Positions 1 to 9,536 of a DNA stretch of 64,000 nucleotides are shown here, piece by piece. The DNA comes from Streptomyces sp. NBC_01275 (GTDB lineage Bacteria > Actinomycetota > Actinomycetes > Streptomycetales > Streptomycetaceae), in contig NZ_JAPEOZ010000001.1 of NCBI RefSeq assembly GCF_026340655.1, positions 744,001 to 808,000 on the forward strand, read 5' to 3'. The notes beneath the pieces are model-generated. The model worked only from the letters and a program-made list of their open reading frames with translations. It did not search any database and was not told where the DNA came from. How positions within the stretch are numbered: the first letter of the stretch is position 1; the number at the start of each line of letters is the position of its first letter. A program made the position numbers and the translations under genes.

Positions 1-1196
1 GACGGCGATGGCGCGCGCGACGGGCTCCAGCACGATCCACGGGTCCGCTCGCTGTTCGCCTTCGCCGATCGCGTTGCCTTCCTCGTCGAGCACGCCCTTG
101 AAGTGCCGGCCGCGGATCTCGAACCGTACGGTGCCGTCGTCGCGCTCCACGCGGGTGCAGCAGCCGCGGCGCAGGGCCAGGACCTCCTCGGGCCGCATGC
201 CGGAAAGGTAGGCGCAGCAGATCAGGGCGGCGGTGGAAAGGTGCAGCACCAGCACGTCCACGTCATCGAAGCCGATCGCCCCTCGCCACGGTGCGGCGCC
301 GATCCGGGCGGTGAGCGGGACGTCGAGGAGCGGGGCGGAGCCGAAGTCGGCCGGGGTGAGCTCGTCGGCCAGGATGCCGCGGGCGCGGGCGACCTGCGAG
401 GTGGTGACACCAAGGGTGCCGGCCAGGAAGGTGTTGGCCATCGGCGGCAGCGGCCCGCCGAAGCGGGCGCGGACGGCGGTGGCGCCGGGCGCACCGCTGG
501 AGGGCAGCTTCTGCCCGGCCGCGAGCAGGCCGCGCAGGTGGGCCACCGCGGTCTCGGTGCCACCGCGCGGGGCGCGGTCGGGGATGGTGCCGAGCAGCCG
601 GCGGTGCTCGCGGGCGGCGGTCAAGATGTCCGGGGCCAGGTCCAGGACCGTGCGCAGCGCCCACACCAGCAGCGGGGCCATGACGGCCGGGTGCACGATC
701 GCGACGCTGTTCTCGCCGTCCGGGGTGTCGTCGTTGGTGCCGAGGAAGTCGGACATGACCGCGGCCGGATCCTCCCACGGCGGCATGACCAGTCGGTCGC
801 GCTCGGGTAGGTAGGGGGCGTAGGCCCACAGCCGCGAGATCACCCACAGGGCCTTGGCGTCGGTACGCCACCGGCGGCCGAGCGGGCGCAGGTGCTCGGC
901 GTACGCCTCCAGGTCGCCCGTGGTGACCTGGGAGAGCTCGGTGATGCCGCGGCCGCCGAGCCAGACGGCGAAGCGGATCCAGATCTGGAAGTTGTGGCGC
1001 AGGGTGCCCGGTTGGGTGGTTGAGCGCGGTTCGACTCTCTGGGGCTGATCAGCGCCAGGCGCCAGGCCAGTTCGCGAAAGCGCGGCAGCTGCTCGGGGTC
1101 GAAGCCGGGCTGCAGCCGATTGAACGGCAGGACGAAGGCGTCCGGGGCCGGGTCGACGATCTCCAGGCCGGCCGGCAGGGGCGAAGAAGCGTTCAC
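1..1196 (-). pseudogene. Third tyrosine-recombinase-module protein, frameshifted, cut by window edge
   Basis: A GTG start overlaps the stop of the preceding recombinase gene (GTGA) and has a GGAGG ribosome site just upstream. The N-terminal ~50 residues read normally, then the frame breaks near 1024-1028. There the minus strand reads CGCGC, and removing one GC pair restores a frame that stays open to base 1, containing Arg-Pro-Glu-Glu-Val-Leu (minus strand around 190-205), as in integrase catalytic domains. A 2-nt duplication is therefore the likely lesion. Position and overlap mark it as the third member of the three-recombinase modules common in Streptomyces accessory DNA. The C-terminal tyrosine lies outside the window. 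It is called a pseudogene on the frameshift alone; a sequencing error would make it intact. Confidence 0.6.
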
Positions 1197-2993
1197 GGGT
1201 CGAGCCTCCGTTCCAGCATCGCGTGGATCAGCTCCCGCTCGCTGTCGGCCACGGCGGCGACCAGCTGGGGCCGCGCGTCGGTGGTGGTGTAGGTGGTGAG
1301 GAAGTCGCCGATCCGTGCGTGGTGCGTCGCCCAGTCCGCGGCCCACACCGCCGGCGTCACGGCCGCGCGCAGGGACTCCAGCGTCTGGTGCAGGTAGGCG
1401 ATGCGGGGCAGGTCGCGGCCGGTGGCCACCGCGTTGCGGCAGGCGAAGCACAGCAGGAACGACACCGCGCACGGCATCCCCGGCCGCGCTGTAATCGGAG
1501 TTGAGGAAGTCCGCGCACGAGGCGACCGGGGTACGCAGCTGGCCGGCCAGGATCCGGCGCGCCACCTCCAAGTCGATCCCGGCTTCCCTGGCCACGAGCT
1601 CGGCGCTCACCTCGTCGGCGGCGTCGACCTCCTCGACCAGGCGCATGGCGACCGTCTGCCGGGCGGAGGCCAGAGCCTGGGCCAGCCCGAGCTCCACCGC
1701 GCCGCGCGAGGCGGCGCGGACGTCCTCATCCTCCAGCTGGTAGTCCTGCTCATGGGTGGCCTGGGTGTTGTTGCGGGCCCGGCCATGGTGCGCCTGCACG
1801 CTGTGGCGCAGCGCCTGGGCGTGCACCCGGGCGGGCAGGTCGACGCCGCCGTCGCGGACCTGCTGCTGCCAGCGCCGGATCGCGCCCTCCAGGGCCTTGC
1901 CAACCTCGTGGTCACGGAGATTCTCAGCTCCACCCAGGCCGCGGTGGCCGACCAGCAGCTTCGTCGCGGGCCGGCCCAGCGCCTCCAGGGTGGTCCGGGC
2001 CGGCGCGGTCAGCTCCAGCACGTGCCGCAGGGCCCGACCGCTGGAGCCCTCGCCGACGTCGACGAGCGTATTGCTCGCGTGCCGGCGCCGTCCGCGCCGG
2101 GCCTTGTCCGTGTCGACCTGATGCACGGCGGGGTCCTCGCGGTCGGCGTTCGGCCACCAGGTGGGCACGTCCATCTTCTTGAGCACCGACTGGTTCCACG
2201 CCTCGTGCGCGATCAGCAGCACGGCCGCCGCCCCGATCTCCGCCGGCGTCGGAAAGAGTCGGGCCAGCGAGGCGGCGTTGCCCTCGAAGCCGAGCGCGCG
2301 CTCCGCGTACGCGGTCACCGCGCGGTCGGCTCTGGTGGGGTGGCGCGGAAGGTCACCGGTGCGGGCCAGCACGTCCAGCACCTCCCCGAGGGGCCAGTCG
2401 CTGTCCCCGCGCTCGATCGCTCCTGCCCGCCACCGCTGGAGGACCGCGGTGTTCGCCGCGATCCGCAGCCGCCCTGCGCGTACCGTCGCGGCGGCCGCGT
2501 CCCGGATCCGGCGCAGTTCCTCCCTGGTGTGGGCCTGCTTGCGCGGCCGTCCTCGCCGGGCCGGCGGCCGACGCCGCGGCGTCTGCAGGAACACCCGGGT
2601 CGCCTCCGGCACCCCGGGCGCGCGCCGGATCACCGCGGCCAGGACCCGGCGGACGTGGATGTCGCCGGTCCACTGCTTCCACCACTCCACCGTGATCTGC
2701 CCGGTCGCGGCGACGGGCGGCTCGGCCGCCGCCGCGTCCTTGAACAGCAGCTTCAGCGTGCTGGCGTTCGTCTGGTAGGTGTCCTGGCTGCCCCAGCCCC
2801 GGCCCTGCGCGGCCAGGGCGGCCACCAGCGCCCGCCGGAAGTCGACGGGGCCGGGGCTGTCCCGGAAGTCCCACACGCCCAGCGGCTTCCCGGCACCGCT
2901 GACCGGACGGATGACCAGGTCGTCCGCGTCCAGCATCGGCGCCTTGCGGTAGTCCGTCGGCGGCAGCGCCGCCCGGCGCCCCCGGCCGCTCAC
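1193..2993 (-). pseudogene. Second tyrosine-recombinase-module protein, one frameshift
   Basis: This gene starts with GTG inside the last codons of the upstream integrase (4-nt GTGA overlap). It is open from 2993 to about 1480, then needs a one-base correction in the CCCC run at about 1475-1478. After correction the frame continues for ~90 codons with an ordinary C-terminus ending in Arg-Arg-Leu-Asp-Pro and a stop at 1193-1195. Uncorrected, the frame runs into gene 3 and gives a nonsense 717-residue fusion. The region near 1760-1800 reads Ala-Leu-Arg-His-Ser, resembling the His-x-x-Arg box of tyrosine recombinases. Corrected length is about 600 residues. It probably acts with its two neighbours in site-specific recombination of a mobile element, but is likely inactive as read. 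Confidence 0.65.
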
Positions 2994-4402
2994 GCCGCGT
3001 CCAGGATCAGGCCCGTGCGCGCCGCCAGCTCCGCGATCTTCTCCGCGTTCACGGGGTTGTCGTCATCGCCCAGCAGCGACTCCAGCTGCAGCCCGCGCAC
3101 CGGCTCCAGGTACACGTCCCGCGTCACCTGATCGCTGCGGTGCCCCAGCATGTCCTTGACCATCAGCCAGACCTGCCCGTACACCTCCTCGTAGTGCAGG
3201 CGCTCGGCCGGTGTCAGCCCGAGCCGGCGGTCCAGCGCGTTGTGCAGCGCGATCAGGGTACGCAGGGCCATGGAGTGCCGCAGCATCTTCGGCGTCGCGA
3301 AGACGTCGAGGCCCGCGGCGTCGCACCGGTCGCTCGCCCGCTCGAAGACCTTCGTCCAGCTCGTGTACCGCAGCGGCAGCCCGCTCTCGGTCAGCCACAG
3401 CATCGCCGGCTCCAGGCCGTCCTCGCCCTCGACGAACAGCAGCATCCGCTCGGCGGCCGTCAGCCTCCCGAGCGCGCTCTCGCCCTTACGCCCGTCCGGG
3501 CTCCTCCACTGCACGCGGCCCGCCCGGCTGACCGTCTGGATGATGCGAAGGTCGGGCAGCCGGTCGTAGACGCCGCGCCGTCGCGCGCGAGCCACCGCCA
3601 AAGCGCGCGTGCTCATCCGGTAGCCCTCGACGCGCTGGAGCGCCGGATGGCCGAGGTAGAAGGTGTAGCCGGCCCGCTTGGCCACACCCTGGCCCGCCTT
3701 GCCCGGGTAGTAGTTCCGCCGCCCGAGCGCCGGCAGCTCGCAGAGCAGCAGGGTGCCGCCCTCGCGGCGCCGCAGGCCGCTGGAGTACATCAGGTCGGCG
3801 TACGCCGTGTCCCGGCCAGCCGAACGGCCGCGCCGAGCCTCGTCTTCCAAGCCGCTCGGCAGCATGCCGGCGAGCCCGACGTTGCGCCACAGCCGAAAGG
3901 CCCGGGGCGACAGCCACTTCACGTCCGAGGTCTTCACGTCCGACGGCGAGGCGAGCGTCACCGGGTTCGACGGAACGAGGCCGCGCTGGGCCGCGATGCC
4001 GTACAGCAGCTTCAACGCCGCCTGCTCCTTCGCCCACGTGCCGCCGTCGACCGGCGCCGGGTTCGTCGCCCCGCGCCGACGCCAGTCCTCCCAGTCCTCG
4101 ACGTCGTCTTCCGACGCCTCGTTCCAGTCCAGCCCGCGCTGCCACAGGAAGGTGAAGAACAGCCGGTAGAGCGGGGCGTACGTGACCTGCGTGCCCTGCG
4201 CCTTGGCGGAGAACGCCGAGCGTCGCAGGCACTCGCTCAGACGAGGATCGACCCGGCCGTCCGGCGTGACGAGGATCGGCTGCCGCTCGCGCAGCCCGAG
4301 CGCCCGCTCCCGCTCCTCCAAGTCCTCCCAGCCGGGGACGGGTCGGCCTCCAACGGGATCACCCCCGTCACCAACCCAGAACAGCCGCCACTCGTAGCCC
4401 AC
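2990..4402 (-). CDS. Tyrosine recombinase/phage-type integrase (first of three)
   Basis: The 470-residue protein begins with GTG preceded by GAGGGAG. The N-terminal part (about residues 60-190) fits a SAM-like core-binding domain. The C-terminal half carries the catalytic signature: Ser-Gly-Leu-Arg-Arg-Arg for the first Arg, Met-Leu-Arg-His-Ser for His-x-x-Arg, then Leu-Gly-His-Arg and, nine residues after that His, a Tyr in Asp-Val-Tyr-Leu-Glu-Pro as the likely nucleophile. These enzymes cut and rejoin DNA through a 3'-phosphotyrosine. It heads a three-gene overlapping operon whose other two members are frameshifted. It is the only intact recombinase of the module and may no longer support integration alone. 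Confidence 0.85.
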   Translation of the reverse strand: MGYEWRLFWVGDGGDPVGGRPVPGWEDLEERERALGLRERQPILVTPDGRVDPRLSECLRRSAFSAKAQGTQVTYAPLYRLFFTFLWQRGLDWNEASEDDVEDWEDWRRRGATNPAPVDGGTWAKEQAALKLLYGIAAQRGLVPSNPVTLASPSDVKTSDVKWLSPRAFRLWRNVGLAGMLPSGLEDEARRGRSAGRDTAYADLMYSSGLRRREGGTLLLCELPALGRRNYYPGKAGQGVAKRAGYTFYLGHPALQRVEGYRMSTRALAVARARRRGVYDRLPDLRIIQTVSRAGRVQWRSPDGRKGESALGRLTAAERMLLFVEGEDGLEPAMLWLTESGLPLRYTSWTKVFERASDRCDAAGLDVFATPKMLRHSMALRTLIALHNALDRRLGLTPAERLHYEEVYGQVWLMVKDMLGHRSDQVTRDVYLEPVRGLQLESLLGDDDNPVNAEKIAELAARTGLILDAA

Positions 4403-5276
4403 TTGACTCCCTCAGCCGCAACACGACATGAGGCAACACAGCGTATGTCCACAGAACACCGCTATGTATCGCCCTGCACTACGAGGGCCTGCTCGTCGCG
4501 CCTGTTTCCGCCTCGGTCACGAGGCCAGGCGGTACGAGCGGAGGGCGGGGGCGCACCATCCGTGACGAGCACGGGCCGCCTGTCGCCGGTGAGCCGGTCG
4601 AGGTTTCGCGCCCCTGCACCCTCAAGCGCCAACAACCCAGGCGCCGTGGCGCGTTGCTGCGCTGCGGTGTGCAGCGAGATACGTAAGGACCACGGCGACA
4701 GCCGCGTTACAGCAGATCCTCGCCAATCAATCCTGCGCAGACGCAGAGAGGCAGAGCCTTGGAAGGTGTGCCAAAGTCCTCCGTCTCCTGGGCAGTCCAG
4801 GCGTTCGCGGCTCGAGCGGGACAGGGGCGCGTGATGGGGGCGGATCGGAAGGCGGGACTCGACAGGTGGACCTCCTCGGAGCGGGACGCGGTCGTGGGAC
4901 CCGGCAGCGCGGGATGCGTACTGCTATAGCGGCCAGCCCCTCTGCAGGCGGTCCTTCAATGCCGCACCCCGTGGCTGACCTGGTGTTTTCCGGGTCGTTG
5001 TACGTTGACATGATCCCGGACGGGGTTCCAGTCCCGTGGGCCACTTTCTCGTCTGGCGTGGGCGAATGGCGGAGCCTCGTCACGCAGACCCACTCGCCCC
5101 TTGGTATCCCCGCCGTGGATCCGGCCGACATCTCGGACGGTGACCAATGTGTGCGATGCCGATGGTCCAGTGCCGCTGCTGCGCTGCAAGTGATCAGCTG
5201 ACCGAGGTCGGCACCAAACCCCGGCCGCGCAAGACTGTCTGAAGGAAGACGGTGCCTGGCTGATCACTCACGCAGA
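4403..5276. other. Intergenic, no convincing gene
   Basis: Several short open frames exist on both strands, but none has a convincing ribosome site with protein-like composition. The stretch lies directly upstream of the recombinase module, where such modules often carry their attachment site. I saw no direct repeat or tRNA end that would prove one. Confidence 0.4.
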
Positions 5277-5837
5277 TCACCGAGTTGTACGTCCAGAATT
5301 GGAGGGGCGTGCAAGGCTGTCCCGGATCACGATGTCGCTGGCGTGTAGAGCCGCCGTCAGCTTTCCTTGCAGCTCGCCCGGGATGGTCCCTGCCCCGAGG
5401 GCGCAGGCATGCACGGGAGCGCGGCAGTCCTGGGCTTGCCTGTCCGTGGCGATCGCGGTGAACAGAGGGGGCGCCAGGTTTTCGCGGGGCGCGTAGCCGT
5501 CTTCGGCCTCGGCCGTCCTGCGGTGGAGGTCCTCGACGATGCGGTGGGCGGTAGGAGCCTCGGCGGAACCGATCGCGTCGAGGACGGTAAGGCCGAGCCG
5601 GATGTCGAATACGGTCATCCCGGGTTCGGCCGGCCACTCGAGATAGGTGGCCGCCAGCGCCGCCAGTTGGTCTTCGACGGACTTCTCGGCGTCGCGGCGG
5701 CACAGGACGGTCAGGCATGCCGTGATGGCTTGCTCCCACGGATCGCCGGGCATCGTTTCGGCAAGGAGAACAACTGCCCATGCCGTGTCACCCGCAACGA
5801 GGGCAGCGAGTATGGCAACTTGGCGTCCGTCGAGCAT
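5277..5837 (-). CDS. Hypothetical protein, 186 aa
   Basis: The frame has Streptomyces-like codon use and a coherent, mostly helical protein rich in Ala, Leu and acidic residues. There is no signal peptide or membrane segment. I do not recognise the family. The ATG start at 5837 lacks a strong ribosome site, so the true start could differ or the gene could be truncated upstream. Its neighbour on the upstream side is a Nudix-like gene scrap, and the whole 5-9 kb area has recombined pieces. No function is proposed. Confidence 0.5.
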   Translation of the reverse strand: MLDGRQVAILAALVAGDTAWAVVLLAETMPGDPWEQAITACLTVLCRRDAEKSVEDQLAALAATYLEWPAEPGMTVFDIRLGLTVLDAIGSAEAPTAHRIVEDLHRRTAEAEDGYAPRENLAPPLFTAIATDRQAQDCRAPVHACALGAGTIPGELQGKLTAALHASDIVIRDSLARPSNSGRTTR

Positions 5838-5984
5838 CCGTTTGCCTACGCCTCTGTGAGCTTCGATGTGTCAGGTCAGACGATCTTCGCCGTGGACACC
5901 CACCCGACGACCAGCTCGAGTATCCCGCCCGCCCCTCACACCAGACCCGTGACCTGCAACTTCACGATGCACACCACTCAGTTG

Positions 5985-6055
5985 TGCGCGGCTGTGCACA
6001 GGGTCGAAGGAGTCCAGGTCCCCGGGCAAGATCCAGCGGACACCGTCGAGGGCCC
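5985..6055 (-). pseudogene. C-terminal scrap of a Nudix-like gene
   Basis: One minus-strand frame reads Asp-Gly-Val-Arg-Trp-Ile-Leu-Pro-Gly-Asp-Leu-Asp-Ser-Phe-Asp. This nearly repeats the C-terminal tail of the gene at 8736-9311 (Asp-Gly-Val-Arg-Trp-Ile-Leu-Pro-Gly-Glu-Leu-Asp-Ser-Tyr-Asp). Such tails follow the Nudix fold in many actinobacterial Nudix hydrolases. No start or upstream Nudix box is present, so this is a remnant only. Confidence 0.45.
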
Positions 6056-6107
6056 GTAAACGGTCTTTGCACGAGTGGCAGGGTGAGGACCGGGGCAGTG
6101 TCCGCGC

Positions 6108-6689
6108 ATGAAGTCGGATCTCACGGCGTATGACGCGGCCATCATGGACTGGGACGGCACGGTCGTGGACTCGCAGCCCATGAACTTCCGCTGCCTGGCT
6201 GGGGTACTCAAGCTGTATGGGGTGACGTTACGGGAGAGTTGGTACCGCGAGCGACTAGGTACGTCGGTGGACGGACTCCTGGCTGAGCTCGGCGTCTCGG
6301 TACCTCTTGGCGACGTTCTCCCCCGCTGCGGCGAACTGATCATCCAGGAGTTGCCGTCGTTGCAGGCGTTCCCGATGGTGGTCGAATGGCTGGTGCGCGC
6401 TCGTGCTGGCGGGCTGGTCTGTGCGGTGGCGTCCGGCGGCGGTGGCGCCGTGGTCCGTGCCGGTATCGAAGCCACGGGGCTGACGCATCTGTTCGATGTT
6501 GTGGTGACACGCGAGGACGCAGTCCGGGGTAAGCCGGCGCCTGACCTGTTTCTGGAGGCTGCGCGGCAGCTTCGAGTGCCGCCGCAGCGGTGCCTCGTGG
6601 TTGAGGACGCGGAGGAAGGGCTGGCGGCGGCGCGGGCCGCAGGGATGGACGTGGTAGACGTGCGTCCATACGTGACATCCAGCTGGTGA
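6108..6689 (+). CDS. HAD-superfamily phosphatase, phosphoglucomutase/phosphatase-like
   Basis: This 193-residue protein has all HAD motifs: nucleophile Asp14 in Met-Asp-Trp-Asp-Gly-Thr with acid/base Asp16, a cap insertion at about residues 20-90, motif II Ser in Ala-Ser-Gly-Gly, motif III Lys in Gly-Lys-Pro-Ala-Pro-Asp, and motif IV acidic pair in Val-Val-Glu-Asp-Ala. Length and order fit the beta-phosphoglucomutase/phosphoglycolate phosphatase subgroup, soluble small-molecule phosphatases. The Nudix-like scrap just upstream points the opposite way. The substrate cannot be read from sequence. It ends a few bases before the converging regulator gene at 6700. Confidence 0.85.
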   Translation: MKSDLTAYDAAIMDWDGTVVDSQPMNFRCLAGVLKLYGVTLRESWYRERLGTSVDGLLAELGVSVPLGDVLPRCGELIIQELPSLQAFPMVVEWLVRARAGGLVCAVASGGGGAVVRAGIEATGLTHLFDVVVTREDAVRGKPAPDLFLEAARQLRVPPQRCLVVEDAEEGLAAARAAGMDVVDVRPYVTSSW

Positions 6690-6699
6690 TCTGGTCGTC

Positions 6700-8046
6700 T
6701 CACACGGCGAGGAGGACCTTGAGTTCCTCCGCGAACTCCGTAACAGCGGGGTCCTGGGGGTAACGGCGCCGCAGGGTGCGATCGAGTTGCTGAGTGCGGC
6801 CTCGGACGGAGTCGACCAGCCGGCCGCTGGTGAGCGCTTCGTGGGCGGTGGCAACGGCGGCGTCCGGCTCGCCGAGCGCTGATTGCGCCTGGGCCAGGTC
6901 AAGCCGGGCGATCGCAAGCCGCGTGGGGGCTTGGAGAGGGCGAGGGAAGCTGCGGTAGTGGCCGATGGCTTCTTCGGCAGCTGCGCGCGCACGGTTGGCG
7001 TGGCCGAGCCAGCCGTACGAAGAGGCGTCATAGGAAGTGATGCGCACCGCGTCGACGCCGAACAGCCCGGTGCCGTGGAGCGGCAGTTGCGCCTGGTAAT
7101 CACGGGCGCGTACGGCGGCTCGTTCGAACTCGTGGTGGTTGCCGAGCCGGGCATGGGCGCGGGCGACTTGAGCGGACAGACGTACAGCGGCGTTGCCGTC
7201 CCGGGGAGCGACGGCCAGGCCGCGGGTTGCCGCGAGCAGAGCGTCCAAGGGGCGGCTGTCGTAGAGAGCGTGGGTGCTGCGGACGTCTTCGGCCCAGGCA
7301 CCGACCTCGGAGAGGTCGGCCTGCTCACCCTGCGCCCAGGCGTCGTCGCAGTAAGCCTGGACCAGGTCACCTTCGCCGAGGTCGTGTGCGACCCAGGCAA
7401 GGATCACCGAGAGCATGCCGGCGTGGCGGGCGAGTTCGCGGGCCTCGCGCAGGGTATGCCGGCGCTCGTGCTGGAACGTGAAGACGCGGTGCCTCATGCG
7501 TGCGGCCGTCGGCCACAATTCGTGCGGCGGCTGGGAGGAGTACGTGGTGCCTAAGCCATGGACGGCCGTCTCGAGTTCCGCGATATCGGAAGGGTCGAGT
7601 TCCGTGAGCGTCGCATGATGGGCGTAGGCGCGCGCAGTGGCGGCGCTCGCGGTGCCAGGGGTCATGAGCGGAGTCAGAGCCGTGCCGCCGATCAGCGCGA
7701 GGGCGGTGCGTCGCTTCGTGGGATCACCCACTTCGTCGGGCGTCGCGGCAGGCGACGCGGGATGGTCAGGGCCACGGTGGGATGCCGCGTCTGGGTCCAT
7801 ACCCAGATCAGCGGGCGTCAGAGCTGGGGAGAGCCCGCAGAGGCGGGTGAGGGTGTAGGCGAGGACCACCGGTAAGGGGCCTCTGGGAATCTCGCCATCG
7901 CGGACCCAGTGGCCGATCCGGGTGCGGTGCGGTGGGCGGGCGTCGGTGTGGCCCGTGATCCACAAGTCGTTCTTCAATTCGACGGCGAGGTTCACCTGCC
8001 TCAAGCCCCGCCAGCTCCTCATCTTCTCCGGCCTCACCATCGGCAC
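6700..8046 (-). CDS. XRE-like/TPR transcriptional regulator
   Basis: The 448-residue protein has the layout of a large Streptomyces regulator family. A degenerate helix-turn-helix-like N-terminus (about residues 10-70, including Thr-Arg-Ile-Gly-His-Trp-Val-Arg) is followed by a linker with a short hydrophobic stretch (Leu-Ala-Leu-Ile-Gly-Gly-Thr-Ala, about residue 115). A long alpha-helical TPR-like region then runs to the C-terminus. Such proteins bind DNA with the N-terminus and probably sense ligands or partners with the repeats. It converges on the HAD gene and diverges from the HD-domain gene at 8163. The start could be a few codons later (Met9). Confidence 0.7.
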   Translation of the reverse strand: MPMVRPEKMRSWRGLRQVNLAVELKNDLWITGHTDARPPHRTRIGHWVRDGEIPRGPLPVVLAYTLTRLCGLSPALTPADLGMDPDAASHRGPDHPASPAATPDEVGDPTKRRTALALIGGTALTPLMTPGTASAATARAYAHHATLTELDPSDIAELETAVHGLGTTYSSQPPHELWPTAARMRHRVFTFQHERRHTLREARELARHAGMLSVILAWVAHDLGEGDLVQAYCDDAWAQGEQADLSEVGAWAEDVRSTHALYDSRPLDALLAATRGLAVAPRDGNAAVRLSAQVARAHARLGNHHEFERAAVRARDYQAQLPLHGTGLFGVDAVRITSYDASSYGWLGHANRARAAAEEAIGHYRSFPRPLQAPTRLAIARLDLAQAQSALGEPDAAVATAHEALTSGRLVDSVRGRTQQLDRTLRRRYPQDPAVTEFAEELKVLLAV

Positions 8047-8162
8047 CTACTTCGCCTTCGCCGCCTGACATCCGCCCAGCCGGGGGTCGAACCGGTAGAC
8101 GTCCCGGGACGTCCGGCCGACCACCGCCCGGCCCCCGCGCCCTACGCCATAGTCTGCCGAGC

Positions 8163-8720
8163 ATGGATCTCACCATTTGGGCCCGCGACCTGGCCAGGTC
8201 CCTCCTCGCGGAGCCCCTGCCTCGTCGCTGGGCACACTCTCAGGGCGTCGCCGCAAGGGCCCAGTCCCTGGCGGGAATCCTGGGCGCCGATGCGGAGCTA
8301 CTGTGGGCCGCGGCGATGCTGCACGACATCGGTTACACGCCGTCACTGGCCACGACAGGGTTCCATCCGCTGGACGGCGCCCGCTACCTGCGTGACTGTG
8401 CAGCCGCGGACGAGCGTCTGATACGGCTGGCCGCCAATCACTCGTTCGCGCTACTGGAGGCGGAAGAGCGCGGGCTGCGGGAAGAGCTGGAGGCCGAGTT
8501 CCCGATCCTCGACCACGGCGAGCTGGTGGATGCTCTCGTGTACTGCGATATGACCACCACCCCGGACGGCACCCCCACCACCGTGGATGCCCGGCTGGCG
8601 GAGATCCTCACTCGGTACGACTGCGACAGCATCGTCGGCCGATTCATCCGCCGAGCCGATGAGGATCTGCGAGCTGCTGTACACAGGGTTGAAGTCCGGC
8701 TGATCTCGGCAGAGCGGTAA
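8163..8720 (+). CDS. HD-domain phosphohydrolase
   Basis: The 185-residue protein carries an HD signature: His25 (Trp-Ala-His-Ser), His54-Asp55 in Ala-Met-Leu-His-Asp-Ile-Gly-Tyr, further His68 and His93, and a distal Asp in Val-Asp-Ala-Leu-Val-Tyr-Cys-Asp. HD proteins use a metal centre to hydrolyse nucleotides or other phosphate esters. The single domain without a GGDEF, RelA or signal domain suggests a small soluble phosphohydrolase of unknown substrate. It is monocistronic between the divergent regulator and a converging gene. Confidence 0.8.
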   Translation: MDLTIWARDLARSLLAEPLPRRWAHSQGVAARAQSLAGILGADAELLWAAAMLHDIGYTPSLATTGFHPLDGARYLRDCAAADERLIRLAANHSFALLEAEERGLREELEAEFPILDHGELVDALVYCDMTTTPDGTPTTVDARLAEILTRYDCDSIVGRFIRRADEDLRAAVHRVEVRLISAER

Positions 8721-8735
8721 GGGAGGGCACGGCTC

Positions 8736-9311
8736 TCAGTCGACGTGAGGGAACGTGCCGTCCAGGTAGTGGGCGATCTGCTTCCGCATGGAGTGGTGGA
8801 TGTCGTAGGAGTCCAGCTCGCCGGGCAGGATCCAGCGGACGCCATCGGCCTCGTCGTTGATGGTGGGCTCGCCTCCGACCGGCCGGCCGATCACGGTGAC
8901 CGTATCGGCATCGGTGCCACGCAGCAGCGAGTCCCGCATGACTGGTTCGTTGCATGCTTGTTCGAAGAGCTCGGCGTCGTGGGCGACATCGCACAGACCG
9001 GAGAAGATGGCCAGGCGCGTTTCGTCATCGAACTCGTCAAGGAGCGTGGCGTAGCAGCTCTCATCCGTCCCCAGGGAGAAGAAGTCTGGCTCGAGGGCCT
9101 CGAAGCGCCTTGGCAGGGAAGTCCGGCCGGCCTCCATGCCGAACGAGCCGATCTTCACTGCGCCTACGTTGACGCTGCTGCTCCCGTTGTAGCACCGCAA
9201 ATGGAAGACCGTCTTGAACCCGTAGTCATCCCAGTTATCGTCTCCGAGCCACGCTACGCCTGGACGAGTACCCGCTGGTTCCCGCGCGTTGGGCACCGTA
9301 GTGAAGTACAC
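8736..9311 (-). CDS. Chimeric hypothetical: ATPase-type N-terminus joined to Nudix-like C-terminus
   Basis: The 191-residue frame seems made of two parts. Residues 1 to about 130 (with Asp-Asn-Trp-Asp-Asp-Tyr-Gly-Phe) resemble, from memory, the N-terminal domain of larger AAA-type ATPases of actinomycetes; no Walker motifs remain. From about residue 135 on (Thr-Val-Thr-Val-Ile-Gly, then Val-Arg-Trp-Ile-Leu-Pro-Gly) it matches the strand and tail of Nudix hydrolases, but the Nudix catalytic box is absent. A second copy of that tail lies at 5985-6055. A deletion joining two genes is the simplest explanation. It may still be translated, but neither ancestral activity is expected. Confidence 0.45.
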   Translation of the reverse strand: MYFTTVPNAREPAGTRPGVAWLGDDNWDDYGFKTVFHLRCYNGSSSVNVGAVKIGSFGMEAGRTSLPRRFEALEPDFFSLGTDESCYATLLDEFDDETRLAIFSGLCDVAHDAELFEQACNEPVMRDSLLRGTDADTVTVIGRPVGGEPTINDEADGVRWILPGELDSYDIHHSMRKQIAHYLDGTFPHVD

Positions 9312-9536
9312 CGCGTCACATTACCGAACACGCTCCTGCCGTACGGGCAACTGCCGCCGATCGCACGGAAACGCGGATCAGCGGACTGGGCAGGCCGAGC
9401 TGCGCAGTGGCACCGCTCCTTGACCCAGTGCTGCGGCCTTGCCAGGGCCGATCTTTGAACGTCCCTTGACGGCGCCTTGTTGCTGCCCGACTGTGCGCTC
9501 CCGTGCAGCCAGGCTCCCTTGTAGTAAGGGGTCCTT

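Noticed and set aside
840..2993. A single 717-residue recombinase fusion reading through two genes
   Set aside because: After about 1480 the translation becomes Arg/Pro-rich shadow sequence, while another frame gives a normal C-terminus and the next gene's start. It is a frameshift product, not a real fusion.
1401..3131. 576-residue plus-strand ORF opposite the recombinase
   Set aside because: Antisense shadow of the second recombinase, with low-complexity composition.
8640..8705. Resemblance of the HD gene's 3' end to the Nudix scrap near 6000 (ACAGGGT-type match)
   Set aside because: Only about 15 scattered bases match and the HD protein reads normally through the region; treated as chance.
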